Below are positions 1 to 6,851 of a stretch of DNA of 13,917 nucleotides, one piece after another (positions within the stretch are counted from its first letter, which is position 1; the number at the start of each line of letters is the position of its first letter). The translations under genes were made by a program, and so were the position numbers. The stretch comes from an uncultured Agathobaculum sp. (GTDB taxonomy: Bacteria > Bacillota > Clostridia > Oscillospirales > Butyricicoccaceae). The stretch covers positions 1 through 13,917 of the forward strand of contig CAKSVR010000052.1 in NCBI GenBank assembly GCA_934504345.1, in the 5' to 3' direction. A model generated the notes under the pieces. That model ran no database searches, was not told the origin of the DNA, and saw nothing but the letters and a program-made list of their open reading frames with translations.

Positions 1-72
1 GATGTGCTCATCCTGTTCCGCAATGAGGGCGGACAAAAGTACCTGATATTCGACAAGAAAGGGGCGCTGTAA
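1..72 (+). CDS. 3' end of XkdR-like (DUF2577) baseplate protein, partial
   Basis: An open frame enters from the left edge and ends at TAA 70-72, giving 23 residues that finish with GGQKYLIFDKKGAL. A terminal GGQ-Y-hydrophobic-D pattern is typical of the DUF2577/XkdR family, which sits immediately before XkdS in PBSX-like tail operons. The next gene here is XkdS-like, so the order agrees. The stop overlaps the next start by one base (TAATG), indicating translational coupling. The family assignment rests on a short C-terminal tail and on gene order; most of the gene lies outside the window. Confidence 0.6.
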   Translation, partial: DVLILFRNEGGQKYLIFDKKGAL

Positions 73-491
73 TGCTGCCGACAGAGTATAATGACGATCT
101 CGTGCAGGATTTCGAGATTGAAACACAGCCTACGCGCACCTACGCGCTGCGGTTTGACGGCTACCCGTGTTCCGGCGGCAAGCTGGACGGACTGGAAGCC
201 ATGAAGCAGGCCATCTTCCTGATTCTCCAGACCGAACGGTTTCAGTACGCCATCTATTCCTGGAATTACGGCATTGAGCTGAACGCCCTGCTCGGGCAGA
301 CCATGACGCCGTACTTACAGGCCAAGGTCGCCAAGGCGATTGAAGATGCGCTCATGGCGGATGATCGGGTACTCTCGGTGGAGCAGTTCTCGTTCGTCAA
401 GGGTAAACGCAATCTGCTTGTGAAATTTACCGTAACCACGACCGAGGGCGACGTGGAAAGCGAATTTGAGTTTGGGGGTGAAGCGGCATGA
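72..491 (+). CDS. XkdS-like phage baseplate protein (DUF2634)
   Basis: This 139-residue protein resembles XkdS/DUF2634, a gp25-like component of the baseplate wedge in contractile phage and PBSX-type particles. Visible family features are the early segment PTRTYALRF, the GKLDGLEAMKQAIFLILQTE stretch (about residues 36-55), the YSWNYGIEL motif (about 62-70) and a late V-L-SVEQFSF strand region. AAAGGGG lies 5' of the ATG, which shares a base with the preceding stop. The end overlaps the next gene by 4 nt (ATGA). Position between an XkdR-like tail and a baseplate-J protein fits the PBSX order. Length is normal for the family. Confidence 0.85.
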   Translation: MLPTEYNDDLVQDFEIETQPTRTYALRFDGYPCSGGKLDGLEAMKQAIFLILQTERFQYAIYSWNYGIELNALLGQTMTPYLQAKVAKAIEDALMADDRVLSVEQFSFVKGKRNLLVKFTVTTTEGDVESEFEFGGEAA

Positions 492-1570
492 TCGGACGAT
501 ACTCGGATGAAATGACGTTTGACTACATTATGAACCGTATGTTGGAATCCGTGCCGGATACGGTCGATAAGCGCGAGGGCAGCATTATCTACGATGCGCT
601 TGCACCGGCAGCCGCAGAGCTTGTCAAGTGCTACATGGAACTGGACGTCGTGATGGATGAAACCTTTGTGGATACGGCCAGCTTACAGTACCTCATGCTG
701 CGCTGCAAGGAACGCGGCGTAGCCATTCAAGGCGAAACGGCTGCTGTTATCGAGGGCGTTTTCACCCCGTCCTCGGTGGAGCTGACCGCCGGTCTGCGGT
801 TTAATGCTGACGAGGTCAACTATGTAGTTACCGAGAAAATCTCGGCAGGCCACTACAAGCTGGAGGCCGAAACGCTCGGCACGGTCGGCAACAAGTACAC
901 CGGTCTGCTGCTGCCGATCCAGACGGTGAACGGTCTGGAAACCGCCCAGATTGCGGCGGTGCTCATTCCGGCCGAGGACGGCGACACGACCGACACGCTG
1001 CGCGAGAAATACTACGCCAGCATTGACGGTGAAGCGTTTGGCGGCAACGTGGCCGACTACCGCGAGAAGGTCAACGCGATTACCGGCGTGGGCGGCGTCA
1101 AGGTCTACCCGGTGTGGAACGGCGGCGGCACGGTCAAGCTGACCATTATCGCGTCCGACTTCACCGCGCCGAGTACCGAACTTATCAGCAAGGTACAGAC
1201 CGCTATTGACCCAGAGGAAAATCAGGGCGAAGGTCTGGGACTGGCTCCTATCGGCCACACTGTGACTGTCACCGGCGCGAAGTACATCGATATTGCTATC
1301 ACCGCGAATATTACCTTTGCTACCGGCTGGAGCTGGGAGAGCGGAAAGTCGCAGCTGGTGAGCGCGGTCAACGCCTACTTTGCCGAACTCTGTAAAACCT
1401 GGGCGGACACCGAAACGACTATCGTGCGTATCTCTCAAATCGAAACACACCTGCTGGGCGCGGATTGCGTAGTCGATGTGGACGGCACGACCATCAACGG
1501 TGAGGCGAAGAACATTGAGCTTGCAGCGGACGAAATCCCACGCCTGTCTGAGATCGGCGGTGCGGAATGA
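488..1570 (+). CDS. XkdT-like baseplate J protein
   Basis: This 360-residue protein belongs to the baseplate-J family (phage P2 gpJ, PBSX XkdT), structural proteins of the baseplate wedge. The N-terminus contains a typical DKREGSIIYDALAPAAAEL segment (about 27-45). The family core is around residues 170-245: a REKYYASI segment, EAFGGNVADYREKVNAITGV, then GVKVYPVWNGGGTVKLTI. The start overlaps the XkdS-like stop by 4 nt, and the end overlaps the next start by 4 nt, so the genes are probably translationally coupled. Length is close to PBSX XkdT (about 350 residues). Base composition is GC-rich like its neighbours, with no sign of disruption. Confidence 0.9.
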   Translation: MIGRYSDEMTFDYIMNRMLESVPDTVDKREGSIIYDALAPAAAELVKCYMELDVVMDETFVDTASLQYLMLRCKERGVAIQGETAAVIEGVFTPSSVELTAGLRFNADEVNYVVTEKISAGHYKLEAETLGTVGNKYTGLLLPIQTVNGLETAQIAAVLIPAEDGDTTDTLREKYYASIDGEAFGGNVADYREKVNAITGVGGVKVYPVWNGGGTVKLTIIASDFTAPSTELISKVQTAIDPEENQGEGLGLAPIGHTVTVTGAKYIDIAITANITFATGWSWESGKSQLVSAVNAYFAELCKTWADTETTIVRISQIETHLLGADCVVDVDGTTINGEAKNIELAADEIPRLSEIGGAE

Positions 1571-2154
1571 GAAAGAAATTGCAGGACTATTTGCCTCCGG
1601 TACTGCTCAAAACCTATGAGTTCCCGTTGTTGTGCGACACCGAACAACCAGAATTTGACCGGCTGAACGCCGCCGCTGATGCGGTGCTCGATGCGCAGTT
1701 CGTCACTACAGCAGGGGAGCGCGGTATCTCACGATACGAGAAGGTATTCGGTATCGTGCCGATGGACACGGACACGCTGGATGAGCGCCGGTTTCGGGTA
1801 CTGGCGAAAATCAATGCACAGCTGCCGTTCTCGGTTCGGCGGCTCAGACAGCAGCTTGAAACGCTGTGCGGTGCCAAAGGTTACAGGCTGTCGCTCGTGC
1901 CTGGTGAATACAAAATCACAGTGCGCGTAGAATTGACAGCTCGAAGCAAGCTCGCAGCGGTGCAGGAATTGCTGGACAACACCCTGCCGGTCAACCTCAT
2001 TTGCGACTGTGCGCTGATGTACAACACATGGGGTCAGATCAAGACACTGACATGGGGCGAATTGAAGCAGCTTACTTGGAGAGAAATCAAGGAAAAGGAG
2101 GGTTTGTTTAATGGAACAGACAACGAATCTGGGACTGAAAAAGTCCGGTTATGA
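1567..2154 (+). CDS. XkdU-like tail protein (DUF2313 / YmfQ type)
   Basis: This 195-residue protein matches the XkdU/DUF2313 class, which follows baseplate J in PBSX-like operons and probably helps join fibres to the baseplate. Supporting features are an N-terminal region beginning with DYLPPVLLKTYEF, a central SRYEKVFGI followed by LDERRFRVLAKINAQLPFS (about 75-95), and tandem tryptophan repeats near the C-terminus (WGQIK, WGELK, WREIK, about 157-178). The family usually ends near such a WREI motif. Here the frame runs about 17 residues further, through the start region of the next gene. That extension may reflect a lost stop and is probably not conserved. Confidence 0.85.
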   Translation: MRKKLQDYLPPVLLKTYEFPLLCDTEQPEFDRLNAAADAVLDAQFVTTAGERGISRYEKVFGIVPMDTDTLDERRFRVLAKINAQLPFSVRRLRQQLETLCGAKGYRLSLVPGEYKITVRVELTARSKLAAVQELLDNTLPVNLICDCALMYNTWGQIKTLTWGELKQLTWREIKEKEGLFNGTDNESGTEKVRL

Positions 2155-2656
2155 CGATTTCGGCGATGTAGAGGTGCTGAATGAGAACTGGGATAAGGTT
2201 GATGAGGCCATCGCGGCGACCGACCCGACCAAGGTAAGCATCAAGGCTAAACCTGCCGATACAGACGGCGTGATGCTCTTGGACAGCGCGGATGGCGGCA
2301 AGACCAAGCGCTTACTGTGGTCCAGTGTTAAGACAGCACTGAACAAGCTGTTCGTGCCGCTGACACGCAAGATCAACAACAAGCCGCTTTCTGCGGATGT
2401 AACACTTACCGCCTCGGACGTAAATGCGTACAGCAAGACCGAGATGGACACCAAGATGAGCAGCGCGGTGACGACTGACAACATCATGAACAAGCTGGGC
2501 ACGGTGCCGATCGACAAGGGCGGCACGGGTGTGACGAGCATGACGGGCTCGGACTACTCCACCAACCGCCCGCGCGGCATCGTACTCGCGACGGCAGTGC
2601 CGACCAGCGTGCCGAATGGGTGCGTGGTGCTGGTGGCAAGTGAGGTGTCGAGCTGA
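2111..2656 (+). CDS. Tail fibre / collar protein
   Basis: This 181-residue protein opens with NLGLKKSGYDDFGDVEVLNE, a start common in fibre and collar proteins of Clostridia and Bacillus prophages, where the following NWDKVDEAI helix is also typical. A mid-protein VPIDKGGTGVTSMTG motif (about residues 136-150) is the GGTG element seen in many fibre shafts before the tip. The C-terminus is short and hydrophobic. AAGGAGGG at 2095-2102, inside the upstream gene, sets the start 9 nt downstream. The gene overlaps the XkdU-like frame by 44 nt. It ends TGATG, sharing one base with the next gene. It is likely a shaft or adaptor piece, with the tip encoded downstream. Confidence 0.75.
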   Translation: MEQTTNLGLKKSGYDDFGDVEVLNENWDKVDEAIAATDPTKVSIKAKPADTDGVMLLDSADGGKTKRLLWSSVKTALNKLFVPLTRKINNKPLSADVTLTASDVNAYSKTEMDTKMSSAVTTDNIMNKLGTVPIDKGGTGVTSMTGSDYSTNRPRGIVLATAVPTSVPNGCVVLVASEVSS

Positions 2657-3324
2657 TGCCGATCTATCTGGGCGTGGACGGTGTGGTGAGAGAGGCGGCG
2701 GAGTTGGAGTGCGGTCTTTCCGTCCTCTACCACGGCACAAGCTGTCTGGTCGGCGTGGATGGCGCAGCGCGTCAGACACTGGACTGGACGGCGGGGCTAG
2801 ACCACTTTGAGGTGGTGCCAACTATTGTTTACTGCTGCAATCTTGATGCGCAAGGCAACGACACTGATTATGTTTGGAGCGCCGTTGAAGCTCAAAAATA
2901 CGGCACGATCACGATTACTGATAATTCGATTTCAGTACGATGTGATACGATAGGCAAAATGATCTGTGTGGGACTTGACACACGAGCAGTTTTTCGGGAT
3001 GGCCATAAAGTGAGTTTGTATAAAATAAAGGGTGCTGAGCTGCCGGTTATATTTACGGTTGGGTATTATATGCTCACGCGCAATGGCAATGGCCAGTATT
3101 CAACTTATTTTAACGGCGAGGACCTGTATTTAGGCTATTATAGCGGCTCCGTCAGCGGTAACAAGACCATATCGTGGCTAAATGTAGGCAGTGCCGGTGG
3201 TATCCACGCTGGCATGACCTCCGGCAGTGGCTACTGCATAGTACAGCAAAACTATTTAAAAGTTGAAATTAACGGCAAAAGCTATCCAATTAAAGCAATT
3301 AACAACCTTGACAGTCTGACGTAG
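2656..3324 (+). CDS. Chimeric tail fibre-associated protein of unknown function
   Basis: This 222-residue protein has no family I can name. The first 50 or so residues (MPIYLGVDGVVREAAELECG onward) look like a short repeated adaptor: LGVDGVVR and VGVDGAAR occur about 29 residues apart. From about residue 56 (near position 2820) codon usage becomes distinctly more AT-rich, and the protein becomes rich in Tyr, Gly, Ser and beta-type segments, as in receptor-contacting domains. The ATG overlaps the upstream stop by one base. A conserved GC-rich head joined to a foreign-looking tip suggests an exchangeable module, which is inference. Confidence 0.6.
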   Translation: MPIYLGVDGVVREAAELECGLSVLYHGTSCLVGVDGAARQTLDWTAGLDHFEVVPTIVYCCNLDAQGNDTDYVWSAVEAQKYGTITITDNSISVRCDTIGKMICVGLDTRAVFRDGHKVSLYKIKGAELPVIFTVGYYMLTRNGNGQYSTYFNGEDLYLGYYSGSVSGNKTISWLNVGSAGGIHAGMTSGSGYCIVQQNYLKVEINGKSYPIKAINNLDSLT

Positions 3325-3334
3325 GAGGCGAACT

Positions 3335-3736
3335 ATGAAAATTACATTGACTAACGGCGCGGAGCTGGAGGTGCTCGGCGTACACGGCCAGACAGTGCTG
3401 CACGAGGGTGTGCAGCGGGACAGCCTGACCGTGCTGATGGACCCCGAAGTGGTGGATCTGGAGCAGGCGCTGGCGGCCTTTGCGCCGGCGGCGTGCGGCA
3501 CCATCACCCTGACGGACGATGACGGCACCTATGTGCACGAGCACTACACCATCCGCCTCGAGGCGGGCATGGGATACAAGGACTATGCCCTGTCGCACGG
3601 CAGCACGACCGGCGACCGCAAGCAGGTGGTGTATGTGCGTATGGCACGGTCTACGCTGGCCGAGCGGACTTTGCAGAGCCAGCAGGACACGCTGGATGAG
3701 CTTGTTCTTGCGGCGCTGGAAGGCGGTGACGAATAA
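3335..3736 (+). CDS. Hypothetical phage tail protein
   Basis: This 133-residue protein starts 7 nt after AGGAGG (3323-3328), which overlaps the previous stop. The sequence begins MKITLTNGAELEVLGVHG and has a beta-strand-like N-terminal half with a TITLTDDDGTYVHEHYTIRL segment (about 55-74). A helical, coiled-coil-like C-terminus follows (TLAERTLQSQQDTLDELVLAAL). Proteins with this layout lie directly before XkdX in many Clostridia prophages, but I cannot assign a named family. The stop overlaps the XkdX start by one base. GC-rich codon usage has returned, unlike the end of the preceding gene. Confidence 0.65.
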   Translation: MKITLTNGAELEVLGVHGQTVLHEGVQRDSLTVLMDPEVVDLEQALAAFAPAACGTITLTDDDGTYVHEHYTIRLEAGMGYKDYALSHGSTTGDRKQVVYVRMARSTLAERTLQSQQDTLDELVLAALEGGDE

Positions 3737-3864
3737 TGTATGAGACCATCAAGAGGCTGTACACGGCTAAGCGGCTGGATAAGGCGGGTGTGCAGAAAGC
3801 GGTAAAGCGCGGCTGGATCACGGCCACGCAGTATAAGGAGATCGTGGGCGAGGCCTATGCTTAA
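3736..3864 (+). CDS. xkdX: XkdX family small phage protein
   Basis: This 42-residue protein reads MYETIKRLYTAKRLDKAGVQ followed by KAVKRGWITATQYKEIVGEAY and a final Ala. The pattern of an N-terminal helix, a basic linker, then V..AV..GWIT..QY.EI.GE.Y matches the XkdX family of PBSX-type and other Firmicutes prophages, whose members are usually 40-50 residues. Its role is not established; it always sits among the fibre genes. The ATG overlaps the upstream stop (TAATG), and the end overlaps the next gene by 8 nt, so it lies inside a tightly coupled operon. Confidence 0.85.
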   Translation: MYETIKRLYTAKRLDKAGVQKAVKRGWITATQYKEIVGEAYA

Positions 3865-4570
3865 ATTTACGAATTGGTCACTCTCGGCGGAGGACAACAG
3901 CATCATCGCCCGCCAGTATGACAACAAAATGCTGCTAGAGATCACCGGCGACCTGCCGCAAGGCTGGTCGTGGTCGCTGCTGGTACGGCAGGGGAGTAAC
4001 GGCGATGTATGGGACTTAGTACCAACGGACGGCGGGCTGGCGTGCGAGCTGACACGCGATATGCTATGTATGCACGGGTACTACACGGTACAGCTGCAAG
4101 GTATGCAGGCGGACGGAACTGTCAGACACACCAACCCCTTGCGGTGTCTGGTGCCGGAGAGCTTGTCCGGCGAGGGACAGTGGCCGGATGTGCCGAGTGC
4201 TTTTGCGCAGGTCGAGCAGCGGCTTACCGTCCTCAAGCTGGCGGCGGAGAGCGCGGCGGAACAGGGCGGGCAGTCGGCGGCGCACGCCGAAAGCGCGGCA
4301 CAGGCTGCGGCCAGTCAGGCAAGCGCTGCGGCTGAGAGTGCTGCGGCGAGCGCAGCCAGTGCAGAGGATGCCAGCATAAGTGCCGACCGTGCACAGACGG
4401 CGGCAGACCATGCAGATGCCGCGCTGTCCACGGTGGATTGGGCTTTTTTCGACATCACAGAGGAGGGCGACCTGCTGATGACCCGTGCCGATTCGAACGG
4501 CGATCCGGCGTTTGCGCTGGACGGTGAGGGCAATTTATTGGCCCGCTTCGGGTCAAATAATCGCTCTTGA
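3857..4570 (+). CDS. Alanine-rich baseplate upper / tail fibre protein
   Basis: This 237-residue protein has a folded N-terminal part (about 1-110) with beta-type segments such as LLEITGDLPQGWSWSLLVRQ and GYYTVQLQGMQADGTVRHTN, resembling the N-terminal domain of BppU-like baseplate proteins. A long low-complexity helix follows (about 128-192), almost wholly Ala, Ser, Glu and Gln, with AESAA/ASAA repeats that probably form a trimeric coiled coil. A short C-terminal piece (WAFFDITEEGDLLMT onward) looks like a capping domain. It overlaps XkdX by 8 nt. The BppU comparison is by layout only; a plain fibre connector is the alternative. Confidence 0.6.
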   Translation: MLKFTNWSLSAEDNSIIARQYDNKMLLEITGDLPQGWSWSLLVRQGSNGDVWDLVPTDGGLACELTRDMLCMHGYYTVQLQGMQADGTVRHTNPLRCLVPESLSGEGQWPDVPSAFAQVEQRLTVLKLAAESAAEQGGQSAAHAESAAQAAASQASAAAESAAASAASAEDASISADRAQTAADHADAALSTVDWAFFDITEEGDLLMTRADSNGDPAFALDGEGNLLARFGSNNRS

Positions 4571-4615
4571 TAATGATGCAAAACTGCTTATTCTTATAGC
4601 CAAGGAGGTGCATAA

Positions 4616-4843
4616 ATGTACGAGATTTTAGCAAAGATGGAGGCCGCTGCGATGCGAGCCGAGCTGGCCGCTGCGTATGCTGCCCGCGACCGCAAAGCCA
4701 CGGCGGAGATGCTGGCTGAGGTGCGACGAGAGGCAGCCCGTGCGGCAGGCTACCGCAGAGCGTGCGGACGTTTGGTGCGGCACCATGCCGACTTTGAAGT
4801 AGCACTATCGGACGATGGAATTTTGGAGGTGAACTATGAGTAA
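4616..4843 (+). CDS. Small basic hypothetical protein
   Basis: This 75-residue protein of unknown function is preceded by AAGGAGG (4602-4608), 7 nt before the ATG. It is predicted helical, rich in Ala, Arg and Glu for the first 57 residues (repeated EMLAEVRREAARAA-type segments), and ends in an acidic beta-like tail, SDDGILEVNY. It sits between two alanine-rich fibre genes and overlaps the next by 8 nt. A strong ribosome site and coupling support real translation. It could be a chaperone or a small structural partner for the fibre downstream, but nothing in the sequence decides this. Confidence 0.6.
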   Translation: MYEILAKMEAAAMRAELAAAYAARDRKATAEMLAEVRREAARAAGYRRACGRLVRHHADFEVALSDDGILEVNYE

Positions 4844-6671
4844 AACGATCAATCTGGGCCCGGTATCCGCGTATGCGCTGGCGAAAAAGCATGGCTTTGT
4901 GGGCACGGAAGCCGAGTGGCTGAAAAGCCTTGGCGCCCATATCGGCGAAAACGGCAACTGGTGGATTGGTGAAGAAGATACCGGCGTTCTCGCAGACCCG
5001 GCGGAACTCTCCAAGCTGACCCAGCAGGCACAGACCGCTAAGTCTGCGGCGGAGGATGCGGCAGGTGCAGCGGCAGAAAGCGCAGAAGCAGCACAGCGGT
5101 CTGCCAGCAATGCAGGCAATGCAGCGGGTGCAGCAGTCACCAGTGCGAGCGCGGCCAAGACAGCGCAGGAGGCGGCGGCAAAGTCCGCCAGCACAGCGGT
5201 GGAGAGTGCGGCAGCGGCGCAGACCTCGGCTGAGGCGGCAAGCAAGTCGGCGGCCGAAGCGGCAGGTAGTGCCACTGCGGCGCAGAACGCGCAGACTGCC
5301 GCGGAGGCGGCGCAGACCAAGGCGGATACAGATGCAATGGCTACCGCTAAAGCGCGGCAGATCGTGGAGAGCGCGGCGGATGCGGAAACTGCGCGAGTGG
5401 AAGCCGAGCAGAAACGAGTAAAAGCAGAAACTGCACGAGAGAATACGGTTAACCAATTAAAAGATGATATAGATGATACAAATAATAAAATTTTTGAATA
5501 TACAGCAGCGAGTCCAAACGTATATGACGCTTCTCGAGCAGAAACAGGTAAGCGTATACAATCAAATGGAACTATTGTAAGTAATAGTAATCAAATACTA
5601 TCAGATTTTATTATGATTCCAAATGGCTCAAAACTTGTGTTTACAAGGGGCGATACAAGACAAGTTTCAACATTTAGAACTACACAGTTGTTTGCAACCG
5701 TAATGTTATGGGACACGAATAAAAATCCTATTACTTCTAGTTATTTAACATCAGTTGCAGAAATTTCAAATGAGACTGGAAGCGATTGTTATTGCAGATT
5801 TAGTTTTTCGACTAATGAAAAATATATCAAGCAAATGGCTGAAATTATGCCAGTAGGCACACAATCGACAGAGGCGCTTGGACTAACTCAATATTACGAA
5901 TATTATCCGGCACATTACGGTGAAAAAGTAAAAAAAACAGCCGTTGAGACCGACAACTCATTTGATAAAACAAGTGATAATCCTGCAAGTGGAAAAGCCA
6001 TTGCTGATGCTGTAAAATCACCTTTGTTTAACAAGAAAATCATGTTTTATGGGGATTCTTTCACATACGATTATGACGGAGCGCAAAATAGGTATCATAC
6101 ATATATCAAGGCAAGATGTGGCTGTGAAACTGTCATACACGGGCTAATTGGTTCTAATATCACATACAAAGGCGATTCTTCGGTATTGTCAATGAGTGAT
6201 ACAAAAAGACTTGATGAACTGTCAGAAGATGTAGACATGATTGTTATATTTGGCGGAATAAATGATAGTCGGCAAATTATTACATCCCCGAATAATTACA
6301 AAATCGGAACTTTTGAAGATGTTTGGGATAATGAAAGCAATACCAATACATTTTATGCAAGCCTTAAACATATATTGGATGTCTTAATAGCACGTTACTC
6401 AACAAAGGTTATTGTAGGTATTTTGCCACCAGTGTTAAACCCCAATGCTGATAGATTTACTGGTTATAATCAGGTCTGCGAAGCTGAGATAGAAGTTTAT
6501 AAAAATTATGGTATACCATATATAGATATGAGGAGTAAAAGCACCATATCGAATTTGAATGCACATATCGCATTATATAACAGAAACACTAATGATGTTC
6601 ATTGGAATAACGCTGGACATGAAAGAGCATCATATCCTATTCAAATTTTCTTGGAACAGTATATGCACTAA
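4836..6671 (+). CDS. Tail fibre with C-terminal SGNH/GDSL hydrolase domain
   Basis: This 611-residue protein has three parts. Residues 1-60 are a fibre adaptor with SAYALAKKHGFVGTEAEWLK and GENGNWWIGEEDTGV motifs. Residues 61-205 are an Ala/Ser/Gln-rich coiled-coil shaft. Residues 206-611 are encoded in strikingly AT-rich DNA. Within them lie a DNPASGKAIADAV linker (381-393) and an SGNH-hydrolase core: GDSFT 406-410 (nucleophile Ser408), G439 in GLIGSN, GGINDS 473-478 (Asn476) and DVHWNNAGH 587-595 (His589). The canonical Asp three residues before the His is Asn586 here, with Asp587 beside it. SGNH domains on fibres typically deacylate surface glycans. GGAGGTG (4825-4831) precedes the start. 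The fold call is firm; the substrate is unknown. Confidence 0.85.
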   Translation: MSKTINLGPVSAYALAKKHGFVGTEAEWLKSLGAHIGENGNWWIGEEDTGVLADPAELSKLTQQAQTAKSAAEDAAGAAAESAEAAQRSASNAGNAAGAAVTSASAAKTAQEAAAKSASTAVESAAAAQTSAEAASKSAAEAAGSATAAQNAQTAAEAAQTKADTDAMATAKARQIVESAADAETARVEAEQKRVKAETARENTVNQLKDDIDDTNNKIFEYTAASPNVYDASRAETGKRIQSNGTIVSNSNQILSDFIMIPNGSKLVFTRGDTRQVSTFRTTQLFATVMLWDTNKNPITSSYLTSVAEISNETGSDCYCRFSFSTNEKYIKQMAEIMPVGTQSTEALGLTQYYEYYPAHYGEKVKKTAVETDNSFDKTSDNPASGKAIADAVKSPLFNKKIMFYGDSFTYDYDGAQNRYHTYIKARCGCETVIHGLIGSNITYKGDSSVLSMSDTKRLDELSEDVDMIVIFGGINDSRQIITSPNNYKIGTFEDVWDNESNTNTFYASLKHILDVLIARYSTKVIVGILPPVLNPNADRFTGYNQVCEAEIEVYKNYGIPYIDMRSKSTISNLNAHIALYNRNTNDVHWNNAGHERASYPIQIFLEQYMH

Positions 6672-6797
6672 TTAACTAAATGGGGCTTTAATCAATAGCC
6701 AAGAAGATACGAACAGTACAAGCACTGGCGCTCCATCCAGACCGGTGTACCGGAACTGCTGAGCGAAGAGGATAAGCGTCTGCTGGGACTGCTGTAA
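6672..6797 (+). pseudogene. GC-rich coding remnant after the SGNH fibre gene
   Basis: Directly after the fibre stop the same reading frame gives eight codons, a TAG at 6696-6698, and then an uninterrupted, GC-rich, protein-like stretch that ends at TAA 6795-6797. It reads RRYEQYKHWRSIQTGVPELL and continues to a leucine-rich end, but has no start codon or ribosome site. DNA upstream of it (6695-6712) resembles the start region of the 75-aa gene (ATAGCCAAG, then TACGA), but without the roughly 10 nt holding the ATG. It is therefore probably either the stranded 3' end of the fibre gene replaced by the SGNH module, or a small gene that lost its start. Confidence 0.5.
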
Positions 6798-6807
6798 ATT
6801 TGGTAGC

Positions 6808-6829
6808 GGGGGACGGGAAACCGTCCCTC
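6808..6829 (+). other. GNRA-capped RNA hairpin before the lysis block
   Basis: A GGGACGG stem (6810-6816), a GAAA loop and a CCGTCCC arm (6821-6827) form a compact 7-bp hairpin, extendable by a G-U and a G-C pair. No T-tract follows, so it is not an ordinary terminator. It ends about 8 nt before the AAGGAGG of the XhlA-like gene and could act as an mRNA processing or stability element. Confidence 0.5.
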
Positions 6830-6851
6830 TGCCTTAAAAGGAGGAAAGCAA

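Noticed and set aside
4455..5456. 333-codon minus-strand frame
   Set aside because: It is Cys/Arg/Leu-rich antisense of the Ala-rich fibre repeats, without a ribosome site or family resemblance.
2656..6671. Diversity-generating retroelement acting on the fibre genes
   Set aside because: I found no reverse transcriptase, template repeat or adenine-biased variable repeat in the window; the composition changes look like block replacement.
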